This document shows, in pieces, positions 19,593-28,949 of a DNA stretch of 64,000 nucleotides. The DNA lies in assembly GCA_016713525.1 (NCBI GenBank), contig JADJOZ010000011.1:62001-126000 (forward strand). The letters run 5' to 3'. Numbering within the stretch: the first letter of the stretch is position 1; every line of letters begins with the position of its first letter. A program made the position numbers and the translations under genes. The notes under the pieces were generated by a model, which did no database searches, was not told the DNA's origin, and worked only from the letters and a program-made list of their open reading frames with translations. The stretch comes from Bacteroidota bacterium. Lineage in GTDB: Bacteria > Bacteroidota > Bacteroidia > AKYH767-A > OLB10.

Positions 19593-19845
19593 TTTCCTTC
19601 ACTTTTTTCATGAATTTACGTCATTTCTGAACCAGGATTTTAGGCTATTCTGTTGACTAATCTGGAGCTTTTCGATCAGATAATGCTTCAGGTATATCCC
19701 AATTCCCCAGGAATTCCACACATGATCCTTTTTCATCCAAAACCTTCGAAAAAAGTTATAAACCATTCACTATTAATAAAATAATTCCAAGCGCCTCCAC
19801 ACTTTTAGTCCTTTTTCTGACCTTTACTTCACTAAACTTAAACCT

Positions 19846-19861
19846 AGTTTCACGTGGAACC
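19846..19861. promoter_or_regulatory. parS-like site 1
   Basis: AGTTTCACGTGGAACC differs at three positions from the conserved ParB-binding site TGTTTCACGTGAAACA. It contains the GTG start of the next gene. Confidence 0.55.
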
Positions 19862-20756
19862 TACCAAAACCGAAACCCTTGTTGCTTGTCCTGTCTGTGG
19901 CCTTCAAAACCTTACCAATTTCATGGAATTGAACGATTATAGCATCAGTCAGGAGCCCTTTAAAATTGTACAATGCGACAACTGTACCTTCCTTTTCACC
20001 AATCCAAGGCCAAAAAGTGAGTATATCGGCCCTTATTATGAGTCAGAGGTCTATATTTCCCACAGTAATAGCTCAAAAGGGCTCATAAATAACATCTATA
20101 AGCAAGTCAGACACTATACAATAGCCAAAAAAGTAGCTTTAATGATGCGTTTAGTCGACGGAAAACGCACTATTCTCGATTATGGGTGCGGAACAGGCGA
20201 GTTTTTGAACGTTATGCAGCTAAATAAGTGGCAAGCCAGAGGAATTGAGCCAAGTGAACAAGCCAGAAAGCAGGCAATTGACAACTACAAACTGGAAATT
20301 ACCTCACCGGAGACCATTTATAACCTCGAAAAAGGTCAATTTTCCATCATTACCATGTGGCATGTGATGGAACATATCCATCAGTTGAACGAAACGATAG
20401 CTCAACTAAGAAGTCTGCTCACCGAGAAGGGAAAAATGGTGATTGCAGTACCAAATGCTGAATCAAAAGATGCCAAAATCTATGGCAAGTACTGGGGTGG
20501 CTGGGATGTGCCGCGACATCTTTACCATTTCACACAAAAAACAGTCGAAAACCTGCTCGAAAAACATCAGCTAAAGGTTGTCGATGTTAAACCAATGGTC
20601 TTCGATTCATTTTACGTGTCGCTTTTGAGCGAAAAATACAAGACCGGAAGCATGAATCCGGTGAAAGCTTTTTGGAACGGATTGCGAACGAACATTGCAG
20701 GCATTCAAAAAGTGAACAACTACACCTCGCTAATCTACATCGTAGAAAAGATGTAG
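19854..20756 (+). CDS. Class I SAM-dependent methyltransferase with N-terminal zinc ribbon
   Basis: 300 residues. Residues 12-15 (CPVC) and CDNC about 30 residues later form a Zn-ribbon pair; the SAM motif is ILDYGCGTGEFLNVM (about residue 105), then IITMWHVMEHIHQLNE and a GWDVPRHLYHFT stretch typical of the Methyltransf_23-type enzymes near cell-envelope genes. The GTG at 19854 is the only start after an upstream in-frame TAG that keeps the first CPVC. That GTG lies inside a parS-like palindrome, so ParB binding could affect expression. Substrate unknown. Confidence 0.75.
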   Translation: MEPTKTETLVACPVCGLQNLTNFMELNDYSISQEPFKIVQCDNCTFLFTNPRPKSEYIGPYYESEVYISHSNSSKGLINNIYKQVRHYTIAKKVALMMRLVDGKRTILDYGCGTGEFLNVMQLNKWQARGIEPSEQARKQAIDNYKLEITSPETIYNLEKGQFSIITMWHVMEHIHQLNETIAQLRSLLTEKGKMVIAVPNAESKDAKIYGKYWGGWDVPRHLYHFTQKTVENLLEKHQLKVVDVKPMVFDSFYVSLLSEKYKTGSMNPVKAFWNGLRTNIAGIQKVNNYTSLIYIVEKM

Positions 20757-20831
20757 TCTTTTCTTCCTGTTTCAGCAGGAACATATCGGAGCTTTTTTCG
20801 ACTCTCATTTTCTCAACTCAACTGTTTCAAA

Positions 20832-20847
20832 TGTTTCATGTGAAACA
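20832..20847. promoter_or_regulatory. parS-like site 2
   Basis: TGTTTCATGTGAAACA differs at one position from TGTTTCACGTGAAACA and is itself an almost perfect palindrome. Strongest of the group. Confidence 0.75.
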
Positions 20848-21056
20848 AAACATTAGGTCCCTACGTCAGGCCTTTTCGACAACCTCAAGGTCCAACTAAG
20901 ATTTTCAGAGGTAGTCGTTTTGTAGATTAAAACAGCTAAAAACATATCAAATCAGCATTTATATTGCATTTCAAATTATTTTTTAATTAAATTGGAGAAA
21001 GTAATATTCAAAATAAAACTCATGGAACAAAATGGAGAATTTGATGAAAATATTAC

Positions 21057-21072
21057 TATTTCACGTGAAACT
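21057..21072. promoter_or_regulatory. parS-like site 3
   Basis: TATTTCACGTGAAACT has the full TTTCACGTGAAA core, with two outer mismatches to the parS consensus. Confidence 0.65.
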
Positions 21073-21255
21073 CAAATTCACATAAAAGAGAATAAAAATA
21101 AAAAGTAAATGGAATAAATAAACTCAAAAAAATTGTGAAAGCAGAAAAATCTCAGAAAGTGAGATAAAAACCAACAAATCGAATGAAGCAAGTTCGCTTT
21201 GATGTTTAGAAAAATCAATTTAACATAAAGTTGGAAAGGACAAGAAAAACGAAAT

Positions 21256-21579
21256 TCATGTTCCACGTGAAAACATCGTGATCACCTCCAACAATTCAGG
21301 ACCTGTTTTGTAGCCGTTCATCCGCCAAACGACTTTGCCATCTACAAATAAAAGAAGGGTCGGAACGCTCCTGACCTCATACTCAGATGCCAGATAAGAA
21401 TAGAGGTCAGAATTAATTTTTAGGATCAACGAACCATCCGGAAGCGATGAATCAATCGATTCCAGGATAGAATCGAGCCATTTACAGGGTTCACACCAGG
21501 TTGCAAAAAAGTCGACTAAAACAGTGCCTGACGCCCCTGTAATAGCCCTGAATTCACCCTCAGATCTGATCGTTTTCAT
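21256..21579 (-). CDS. Thioredoxin-family protein
   Basis: 107 residues. The active site WCEPC (residues 28-32) sits after LVDFFAT, and the cis-proline motif SVPTLLLF follows about 40 residues later, then GKVVWRMNGYKTGPELLEVI: the canonical thioredoxin order. No signal peptide, so it is cytoplasmic; WCEPC instead of WCGPC will shift the redox potential somewhat. The stop codon lies just beside parS-like site 4. Intact frame. Confidence 0.88.
   Translation of the reverse strand: MKTIRSEGEFRAITGASGTVLVDFFATWCEPCKWLDSILESIDSSLPDGSLILKINSDLYSYLASEYEVRSVPTLLLFVDGKVVWRMNGYKTGPELLEVITMFSRGT
21259..21274. promoter_or_regulatory. parS-like site 4 (weak)
   Basis: TGTTCCACGTGAAAAC keeps the CCACGTGAAA core but has three mismatches to consensus. 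It overlaps the 3' end of the thioredoxin gene. Confidence 0.45.
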
Positions 21580-21652
21580 AGTGTTTTTAGAACGTATATG
21601 GACATAGATAGTTTCGAGGAGTCGTTTAAGCGATTCTCAGGGACATAAAAAC

Positions 21653-21870
21653 GGCCCTTTCGACAGGCCCCTACGACCGGCCCTTTCGACAGGCTCAAGA
21701 GCCAGGATTATCTATGCATAACTAAGTATACGGCCTTTTCGGCAGGCTCAAGGGCCAATGTAAGAGTATCGATGAATAGCAGAAATACGGCCCCTGCGAC
21801 AAGCTCAGGGGCCAAATAGGAGTATCGATGAATAGGTAATTATACGGCCCTTTCGGCAGGCTCAAGGGCC
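21653..21870. repeat. Array of the 25-bp palindromic repeat with regular 57-bp period
   Basis: A truncated copy (21653-21670) is followed by full copies at 21679-21703, 21732-21756, 21789-21813 and 21846-21870. The last three start exactly 57 bases apart, with 32-base spacers that are themselves alike (both contain AGTATCGATGAATA). Arms vary in step (GGCCCTTT...AAGGGCC, GGCCCCTG...CAGGGGCC), which preserves pairing. The spacing looks CRISPR-like but the spacers are homologous, so this is a tandem duplication of repeat plus spacer. Confidence 0.85.
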
Positions 21871-21992
21871 TATCAAGAGTATCTATGGAAAGTGTTGCAA
21901 TAAGCGATTGAACTTGTCGATAGAGCCATGTTGGATTCGTGAAACCTTTGTGTTTTAAAAGAGTAAAAAAGGACTGAAAAAGTGTGAAAATC

Positions 21993-24254
21993 ATGGAAAA
22001 CAAGACTCAAAAAACGACTATTCCGAGTGTGTTGAGGCGACATAAGGGCATTACAATCCTTTGTCTAATTGCGGCTATTACAGTAGCTGCGGCCTATATT
22101 TATACTGCTCCCGTACAATACGAGACAGCATTAACCTTACAGAGCCATGAAAAAAGCCAGCAAACCACTATAAACATACTCCAAAGCGGCTCCAAATCAG
22201 CTGCAACAGAGCAATTAACTTCTCAAAGTTACCTCATAAAAGCACTATCAAAAGAGGAGCCCTGGGTGGCATATTTTGTAGAAAAAGACTTCAAAATAAC
22301 ACCGGCAAACTATGAATCCCCTTTCGTGGCAACCTGTAAAATAGACAGTAAAAACTTCTATGAACAGCGTTTTGAAATCGCTTTAAACTCTGCAAACGAC
22401 TACACTCTGATAACAGAAAACCATGGATTACGCAGAGTAAAACAGGGTAAAATAGGAGAAGAATTATACCATAACGGTGTGCGCCTAATGGTAAATTTAA
22501 AGACCCCACAACCTTATGCCAGTGCTCCAAGAATTACCAATACCAGATATTTTTTAGATGTCTATTCACCAGCTGCAATTGCTTCACACTTCTCAGCAAA
22601 TAATATAAAAGCTACAGAAGAAAATGGTGTAATTGAACTAATATGTCAGCATCCTTCACCAGAAATTGCAGTCAATGCAGGTAATAAAATAGCAACCTAT
22701 TATTTGAATCCTATCCAGGATAATACCTCCGGAAAAACATCACAGACATCCTCAATTGAACAAAAAATTGAAGAATTAGGCTCGCAATTACAATCGAAAG
22801 AAGCAGTTATTGCAGCCTTTAAATCGGCAAATCAGATTACAGAAATCGACAATGATGCACAGAAATCGTTAAACATTCTAGAAGAACAACAGCTACAAAA
22901 ATCACAGCTGGAATTACAAATGGCATCACTGGATAACATGAGTAATTACCTTCGTAAGAATAGAACGGGTAATAATTCATTAGTAGAATATGGAGCAATA
23001 AATGATCCTGTTTTCAATGAACAAATACAGCAGTTAAACCAGAAATATCAGACAGCATATGATCCAAATACAACAGATCCTGTAATAGAATCTTTGAAAA
23101 ATCAGATTGCTGAAAGAATCCTGAATACCCGTAAAAGAATTGCTGTACAAATAGAAGCAGTGAACAAACAAATTGCTTCGTCAAAGTCTCAACTAGCATT
23201 AATTCCGGGTAAAGCTCAATCACTGGAAGCTTTGGAAAGATCTATTTTACTTGATAAGAAAGTATATGATTTACTGGTTGAAAAGCGTGCAAAAGCAATT
23301 GTAGATGGAGGTTTTATCGCAACAGGTTCTGCAGTATTAAAACCTGCTCCGGCACAGCCAACACCTGTTACATCCAACCCATGGTTGATTTATTCATTAG
23401 CCATTCTGGCAGGTTCCATAGTATCATTTATTCTGGGAAGTTTACTTGATAATCTCAAGTCAAAAAGAATTCATAACCGCGAGGAGCTGGATGAATTATC
23501 ATCTATTCCTTTCATCGGAAATATAGTAATGGACCGCAAAGATCCGCTTCCATTAAAAGAATCATTCAATAATTTATGTACTAAACTATTGATGAAGTCC
23601 GGGGTAAAAACGATTACCATAACCTCAACCAATCAAGGTGAAGGAAAAACATTTGTTGCTACACACCTGGCACAATCGTACAGCAGCATCGATAAAAAAG
23701 TGTTGTTAATTGATTTGAACCAACACAATCCGGAGGTTGCAAAAATATATGATATCACACCTCAACATTCCATGATGGATGTCCTTCAGGGTCGTGTCGA
23801 TATTCATGATGCCGTTTGTCTAACCTCATTCCCAAATCTGGATATACTTATTGCCGGGGAAATGCCGGATGGAGTAAATACACTTTTAGCTTCCGGTAAA
23901 CAGGAGCAAATGATGAATGAATTGAAAAAGCATTATGATCTGATCATCATAGATACTCCGGAATCGATGAATAATATTGATGCAATTCCGTTAATGAAGG
24001 TGAGTGACCTGACATTATACATAGCAAAGGCAAAATCGACTCGCAGAGAATCATTGCTGAATGCGGAATTAATTCGCAAAGACTATCAGATTGAGAACAT
24101 GTACTTCATACTCAACTCTATAACCAAACCTGATACCCATACCGGCAAAACAGGTCGTGGAACATACAGAAAATTGGATTCTTCTGGTAATCAGAAAGTT
24201 AAAGTTGATTATGTACCTGCAGTGCTAAGAAAAATTGCATTATGGTTTTATTAA
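21993..24254 (+). CDS. Wzc-type polysaccharide co-polymerase / bacterial tyrosine kinase
   Basis: 753 residues from ATG 21993; the in-frame GTG at 21984 is less likely. Order: cytoplasmic start, TM1 (GITILCLIAAITVAAAYIYT), a long periplasmic Wzz/GumC region with coiled coil (about residues 250-440), TM2 (WLIYSLAILAGSIVSFILG), then a BY-kinase domain with Walker A STNQGEGKT, Walker A' VLLIDLNQ and Walker B LIIIDTPE. Such proteins control chain length in Wzy-dependent export of surface polysaccharide and autophosphorylate on a C-terminal tyrosine cluster. Here that cluster is sparse, with few Tyr after residue 720. REP hairpins stand directly upstream. Confidence 0.88.
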   Translation: MENKTQKTTIPSVLRRHKGITILCLIAAITVAAAYIYTAPVQYETALTLQSHEKSQQTTINILQSGSKSAATEQLTSQSYLIKALSKEEPWVAYFVEKDFKITPANYESPFVATCKIDSKNFYEQRFEIALNSANDYTLITENHGLRRVKQGKIGEELYHNGVRLMVNLKTPQPYASAPRITNTRYFLDVYSPAAIASHFSANNIKATEENGVIELICQHPSPEIAVNAGNKIATYYLNPIQDNTSGKTSQTSSIEQKIEELGSQLQSKEAVIAAFKSANQITEIDNDAQKSLNILEEQQLQKSQLELQMASLDNMSNYLRKNRTGNNSLVEYGAINDPVFNEQIQQLNQKYQTAYDPNTTDPVIESLKNQIAERILNTRKRIAVQIEAVNKQIASSKSQLALIPGKAQSLEALERSILLDKKVYDLLVEKRAKAIVDGGFIATGSAVLKPAPAQPTPVTSNPWLIYSLAILAGSIVSFILGSLLDNLKSKRIHNREELDELSSIPFIGNIVMDRKDPLPLKESFNNLCTKLLMKSGVKTITITSTNQGEGKTFVATHLAQSYSSIDKKVLLIDLNQHNPEVAKIYDITPQHSMMDVLQGRVDIHDAVCLTSFPNLDILIAGEMPDGVNTLLASGKQEQMMNELKKHYDLIIIDTPESMNNIDAIPLMKVSDLTLYIAKAKSTRRESLLNAELIRKDYQIENMYFILNSITKPDTHTGKTGRGTYRKLDSSGNQKVKVDYVPAVLRKIALWFY

Positions 24255-24268
24255 ATTAAATCATGCCT

Positions 24269-24276
24269 TAATTTTG
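24269..24276 (+). promoter_or_regulatory. -7 box for the 24291 gene
   Basis: TAATTTTG fits TAnnTTTG and ends 14 bases before the ATG, within the 36-base gap after the Wzc-like gene. Confidence 0.4.
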
Positions 24277-24290
24277 CATACCCCTTTTAG

Positions 24291-25049
24291 ATGAATACGC
24301 ATAGAATAAGTTTTCTGGAATCACTGGCGCAAAATTCGGCGTCCATGAAAATTGTGTTTTTGAATCACTCAGGAGCTCCGGCAAATCTCGTTGCCGATAT
24401 TTCATCAATCGATTTACTTGCCGATAAAAAAGCAACTGCAGCATTCATCAATTTCTGTGAATGCCATTCGCTGGTTTCAGAAATCCGAATCTCTCCTGAA
24501 TTCCGCCGTACCGAAATAATAGTGAAGTTTACCGATTCAACAGAACTGCGTTTCATGCTTCTCCGGGACATGATTCGCAAGGCATTTTCATGCATGCATT
24601 TCGATGAGGTCAGAAGAGATGCTTTAACAAATGATCATGGTATGCGCGTTGCTTCCAATTCACATCATTTTGAATACCTGTTTCTGATGTGTCAGTTTGC
24701 ACAAATTTCGATGCCCGACAGATACCGCAATTATTTTGGTTCCTTCGATTTTGAAACGCGGACAACCATATTCAGATATATTCAACCCAGGTATGATCTG
24801 GTGATCAATACACTTGATGAATTGTACCAGCCCAAAGGAAGCACTCAGTTAAAAATGATGGTGGGGTTGCGACGCGACAAAATGAATTCCTTGTTCAAAA
24901 TGTTTCTGAGGGTTGTGGAATATGGAATTTTTACATTTTTAAGGAACTTTACCAAAAAGGTAATTGTGAAAACTCATACGCCCGGAAATATTTCTACCGG
25001 CACCACACCCATTAAAAACCGAAATACTGCAGGTCAGGCTGTTTTGTAG
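24291..25049 (+). CDS. Unknown protein, possible degenerate nucleotidyltransferase fold
   Basis: 252 residues, no signal peptide or membrane segment. The stretch LVADISSIDLLADKKATAAF recalls the SDIDLLV strand of nucleotidyltransferase-like and thymidylate-kinase-associated proteins in polysaccharide clusters, but the paired catalytic Asp residues are not clearly kept. The middle is rich in His, Met and Phe (HHFEYLFLMCQFAQISMPDRY). It follows the Wzc-like gene in the same direction, so a role in surface-glycan assembly is guessed only from context. Confidence 0.5.
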   Translation: MNTHRISFLESLAQNSASMKIVFLNHSGAPANLVADISSIDLLADKKATAAFINFCECHSLVSEIRISPEFRRTEIIVKFTDSTELRFMLLRDMIRKAFSCMHFDEVRRDALTNDHGMRVASNSHHFEYLFLMCQFAQISMPDRYRNYFGSFDFETRTTIFRYIQPRYDLVINTLDELYQPKGSTQLKMMVGLRRDKMNSLFKMFLRVVEYGIFTFLRNFTKKVIVKTHTPGNISTGTTPIKNRNTAGQAVL

Positions 25050-25115
25050 TTTCCTCTTTTCGGTTGTGAAACATTTTTTCTTAAAATAAATTTTCCGGGA
25101 TAAACTCCTTCAACA

Positions 25116-25754
25116 TCAAATGCCATCGAACTTATACAGATCGGGCAAGGGATGGTGGCTATTGAAAGTTACTTCCAGATCCTTAAGAATTCCATCATGC
25201 ACATCATAAACCCAACCATGTATGTAGGGGAATTCTCCTTTTTGCCAGGCCGATTGTACAATACTGGTTTTGCACAAATTGTAAACCTGCTGCATCACAT
25301 TTAACTCTGCCAGTCTGTTATATCTGACATTTTCGTCTTTTATTGCCTCGAGCTCGCTCAAGTGTAAGCGGTACACATCTTTCACATGGCGTAACCAGTT
25401 GTCGATGAGTCCAAATGATGTGTTGCTCATGGCTGCACGAATACCGCCACACTGATAATGACCACAGACAATAATATGTTTAACCTGAAGCACTTCAACA
25501 GCATAAGAAAGTACACTCAACAAATTCATATCAGTATGTACAACCATATTGGAAATATTACGATGTACAAAAACATCTCCCGGTTTGGTGCCGGTAATTT
25601 GATTTGCAGGAACACGTGCATCAGAGCATCCAATCCACAATAATTGAGGCTCATGACGAGAACTTAGGTTGTTGAAGAAATCGGGATCTGTTTGCAGCTT
25701 GTTTTTGACCCAGTTCCTATTGTTTTCTAACAGTTTTGATACAAAATCAGGCAT
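25116..25754 (-). CDS. Beta-class carbonic anhydrase
   Basis: 212 residues from ATG 25754 (MPDFVSKLLENNRNWV); an in-frame start upstream adds a Cys/His-rich segment not expected in the family. Zinc ligands are Cys in GCSDARVPAN, then His and Cys in VCGHYQCGG; the Asp-Arg pair of CSDAR is present. Also typical are KPGDVFVHRN and GWVYDVHDGILKDL. It interconverts CO2 and bicarbonate in the cytoplasm. It converges with the 24291 gene and is divergent from the NHL-repeat gene. Confidence 0.93.
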   Translation of the reverse strand: MPDFVSKLLENNRNWVKNKLQTDPDFFNNLSSRHEPQLLWIGCSDARVPANQITGTKPGDVFVHRNISNMVVHTDMNLLSVLSYAVEVLQVKHIIVCGHYQCGGIRAAMSNTSFGLIDNWLRHVKDVYRLHLSELEAIKDENVRYNRLAELNVMQQVYNLCKTSIVQSAWQKGEFPYIHGWVYDVHDGILKDLEVTFNSHHPLPDLYKFDGI

Positions 25755-25996
25755 TTTCTTACAATAGTTAAAATTGTTATTTGGTAAGTGTGTTGATAAA
25801 CAGGAGTGTAAAATACATAATTCCGGTAAATGTCGCGATTCAGTCGAATTTCTCAACAAGGAAACCTACCTGTTGTTAACAGAATCAGATATTTTTTAAC
25901 ATTTCCTTACAAATGTAAGCAGTCGACATTCCCTACCGATCGTTTTTAACAGGCTGTTGTATAATACAGGAAGAAAATTGGGAGACCAGCCCCTGT

Positions 25997-28945
25997 ATGA
26001 AATCAATTCTAACCATAGTACTGTCCTTAATAATTGCTGCGGCATCTGCACAAACAGTTTCTACTGTTGCGGGAATGGCCGGGGTAGTTGGTTCCACCGA
26101 TGGTCCAGCGGCATCTGCCTCTTTTAACAATCCGCATGGCGTTGCTTGCGATCCACAGGGAAATATATACGTAGCCAACCGTTACGGTCATAATATCCGC
26201 AAGATTACTCCTGGTGGAGTGGTTTCCACATTTGCCGGCTCAGGAAGTCCGGGTGCTAATGATGGTACCGGTACCGCAGCATCGTTTAACGAGCCCTGGG
26301 CAGTTGCCTGTGATACGCTTGGAAATATATATGTTGCCGATACCAAGAATTATAAGATCCGAAAAATTACCTCATCTGGCGTTGTAACCACGGTTGCCGG
26401 CACCGGTGCATTTGGTGTAACCAATGGTCCCGTAGCGACCGCACAATTTGGTTTCCCGGTTGGTATTGCAGTTAATAAAGCAGGATCAGCAATTTATGTT
26501 GCCGACCGCATGACTCATACGATCCGTAAAATTGCAGGTGGTCAGGTGACAACACATGCCGGAGTCGTTTATTCTCCCGGTAGTACCGATGGTCCCGGAG
26601 CATCTGCAAAGTTCGATCACCCTTACAGTATCGCTATTGATGCTGCCGGTAGCGTAATTGTTGCCGATGAATTCAATAATAAAATACGTAAAGTAACCAA
26701 TGCCGGTATAGTTTCTACCCTTGCCGGGGATGGATCAGCAGGTTCTGCCGATGGTGCAGCTGCCTCCGCTTCTTTCAATGCGCCCTGGGGCGTTTGTGTG
26801 GCCCCCAATGGGGATGTTTATGTAGGCGATGGCAATAACTTCACCGTTCGAAAGATTGCTTCTGGAGCCGTTTCAACGTATGCCGGACAAAATGGTGTGC
26901 CGGGTTCCGTTAATGGAAGCGCCACAACGGCATCTTTTAATGGGGTAAGCTCCTTGTGGATACATCCTGTTAATGGAACAATATTCCTTTGCGATCCCTT
27001 TAGCCAACTTGTCAGGAAAATTACTGCCCAGGCAGCACAAAATATTACACTTACCGCAACCGGTGGCACCACATTTTGTGAAGGAACCAACATCACCTTG
27101 AATGCTTCCCCATCGGGATTATCCAACTATGTATTCATGGATGGATCCAACATTATAGGAACATCTGCAAATGGTATACTTACCATTAATACACTTGCAC
27201 AAGGGTTGCATAGCATAACTTGTTCAGCAACTAATGGTTCCGGACAAACGGTGTCGTCCAATACCTTATCTTTAAGTATCACCGCAGGACTCAATGTCAC
27301 TATTAATATCAGTGGCAGCACAACCTTATGTCCCGGACAATCCGTAACACTTTCATCATCCGTAGCAGGAACTTACCTGTGGTCGAATGGAGCAACAACG
27401 GCATCGATTACTGTATCGAATGCTGCTACGTATACGCTTACCGTTAGTAATGGCTCGGGATGCAGTGGCGTGGCCGCTCCTGTACAGGTAACAAATTTGC
27501 AAGCACCACTTGCAACTATAACATCATCGAGTGCTTTACCGGTTTGTTCCGGCGATTCACTGATGCTCACTGCTGGAAACGGCGCAAACTTTCAATGGTC
27601 GAATGGTGCATCATCACAAATAACTTATGCAACAGCACCCGGGAATTACACGGTAATGGTAACCAACGGAGCAGGATGTTCTGCCATTTCATTACCCGTG
27701 ACAGTAGCATTCTTTCCTTCAACAAATTCTTCCATTTCACCAACAGGTAATATTGTAATAGTTCAGGGTGCCGATGCGGTGCTTACTGCAAACAGCGGTA
27801 ATTCCTATTTATGGTCAACTGGTTCAACATCGCAAGCCATAACAGTAACAACAGCAGGAAATTATACAGTTACCGTAACCGATGCGAATGGTTGTAAATC
27901 GGCTCCCGCAACTTCACAGGTATCGCTGTTAAGTTCAGCGAATCTGGTAACGGCAAATGGTCCTACTTCATTCTGTAACGGTGACTCGGTAAAACTGAGT
28001 TCTGCATTTATAAATGGCAATCAATGGTTCAAAAATGGTGTGTCGATAGCAGGTGCTACTTCGCAACATTACATGGCTAAAGCTACCGGATATTATCACG
28101 TCCTGTACACTCCAACCTCAGGTATTCCGGTTAATTCCGATTCCATCCAGGTTATTATCAGAACTGTACCAAATCAGATTGCCGCAACAGGTGATACCGT
28201 TTGTCAAGGTGAGGTCGCCATGATTTCAGCTCCGGCAGTAAGTGGTTTAACTTACCAATGGTACACTGCTGCAACAGGAGGAACAATAGCAGGAACGGGA
28301 TTAAATTTCACAACATCGGCTGTACAGCAAACAACTACTTATTATGTAACAGCAGTAAATAGTTTTGGATGTGAAAGTGATCAGCGTACTGCAGTAACTG
28401 TAATTACTTACCAGGTGCCGGAAGCAAATTTCACTGCTACCAATCCAGCGCCGGTGAATGGTGGTTTTGAAGTGCAGTTTACGAATGCAGCTTCATCTGC
28501 AAGTTCCTACTATTGGGATTTTGGTGATCCATCATCCAACGATAATAATTCCTCTGATCCTGATCCGATGCATTTGTATGTACAGCCCGGCGATTATACT
28601 GTAACCTTAATTACGAGCAGTGCTGAAGGATGTACCGATACCATTTCCAAAATACTGACTGTAGTATTAAACAATCACTTGTTTGTGCCAACAGGATTTA
28701 CACCGAACAACGATGGCAATAACGATATTTTCAGAGTAAGAGGAAACAACATCAGCCACAGCGAAATGCATATTTATAACCAGTGGGGTCAGCAAATATG
28801 GTTCTCATTAAAAGAGACTACAGGCTGGGATGGTAAGATGAATGGAGAAACAGTGCCAAATGGTACTTATGCTTATATGATACGTGTGACCTTCGACAAC
28901 GGCACAACAGAATTGTTAAGAGGAAATATTAGTGTAATCAGGTAA
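25997..28945 (+). CDS. NHL-repeat, Ig/PKD-like T9SS type B cargo
   Basis: 982 residues. Signal peptide 1-19 (ending ASAQ). Residues about 20-345 are five or six NHL blades with repeated 'FN-P-GVA-D--GNIYVAD---IRKIT--G-VSTFAG' turns. Several Ig-like modules with LWSNGATT / YLWSTGSTSQ and YTVTVTDANGC signatures follow, then a PKD-like domain (YYWDFGDPSS, YVQPGDYTVTL). The end is a gliding-motility-associated domain: VPTGFTPNNDGNNDIF, MHIYNQWGQQIW, GWDGKMNGE, PNGTYAYMIRV. This type B signal depends on SprF-like partners, and such a gene starts 5 bases downstream. Predicted surface adhesin-like protein. Confidence 0.9.
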   Translation: MKSILTIVLSLIIAAASAQTVSTVAGMAGVVGSTDGPAASASFNNPHGVACDPQGNIYVANRYGHNIRKITPGGVVSTFAGSGSPGANDGTGTAASFNEPWAVACDTLGNIYVADTKNYKIRKITSSGVVTTVAGTGAFGVTNGPVATAQFGFPVGIAVNKAGSAIYVADRMTHTIRKIAGGQVTTHAGVVYSPGSTDGPGASAKFDHPYSIAIDAAGSVIVADEFNNKIRKVTNAGIVSTLAGDGSAGSADGAAASASFNAPWGVCVAPNGDVYVGDGNNFTVRKIASGAVSTYAGQNGVPGSVNGSATTASFNGVSSLWIHPVNGTIFLCDPFSQLVRKITAQAAQNITLTATGGTTFCEGTNITLNASPSGLSNYVFMDGSNIIGTSANGILTINTLAQGLHSITCSATNGSGQTVSSNTLSLSITAGLNVTINISGSTTLCPGQSVTLSSSVAGTYLWSNGATTASITVSNAATYTLTVSNGSGCSGVAAPVQVTNLQAPLATITSSSALPVCSGDSLMLTAGNGANFQWSNGASSQITYATAPGNYTVMVTNGAGCSAISLPVTVAFFPSTNSSISPTGNIVIVQGADAVLTANSGNSYLWSTGSTSQAITVTTAGNYTVTVTDANGCKSAPATSQVSLLSSANLVTANGPTSFCNGDSVKLSSAFINGNQWFKNGVSIAGATSQHYMAKATGYYHVLYTPTSGIPVNSDSIQVIIRTVPNQIAATGDTVCQGEVAMISAPAVSGLTYQWYTAATGGTIAGTGLNFTTSAVQQTTTYYVTAVNSFGCESDQRTAVTVITYQVPEANFTATNPAPVNGGFEVQFTNAASSASSYYWDFGDPSSNDNNSSDPDPMHLYVQPGDYTVTLITSSAEGCTDTISKILTVVLNNHLFVPTGFTPNNDGNNDIFRVRGNNISHSEMHIYNQWGQQIWFSLKETTGWDGKMNGETVPNGTYAYMIRVTFDNGTTELLRGNISVIR

Positions 28946-28949
28946 GGAA

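Larger units (their letters stand above)
20757..21255. other. 499-base AT-rich spacer with parS-like sites and a REP copy
   Basis: No gene is supported. It holds the parS-like sites at 20832-20847 and 21057-21072 and a 25-bp REP copy at 20869-20893. The stretch 20930-21250 is strongly A-rich on the plus strand. Confidence 0.6.

Noticed and set aside
21679..21870. CRISPR array
   Set aside because: Repeats are palindromic along their whole length and vary between copies, spacers resemble one another, and no cas gene is near.
21722..22003. 93-codon minus-strand gene
   Set aside because: Its apparent peptide repeats (PLSLPKGPY) are only the palindromic DNA repeats read as protein; it also overlaps the real kinase start.
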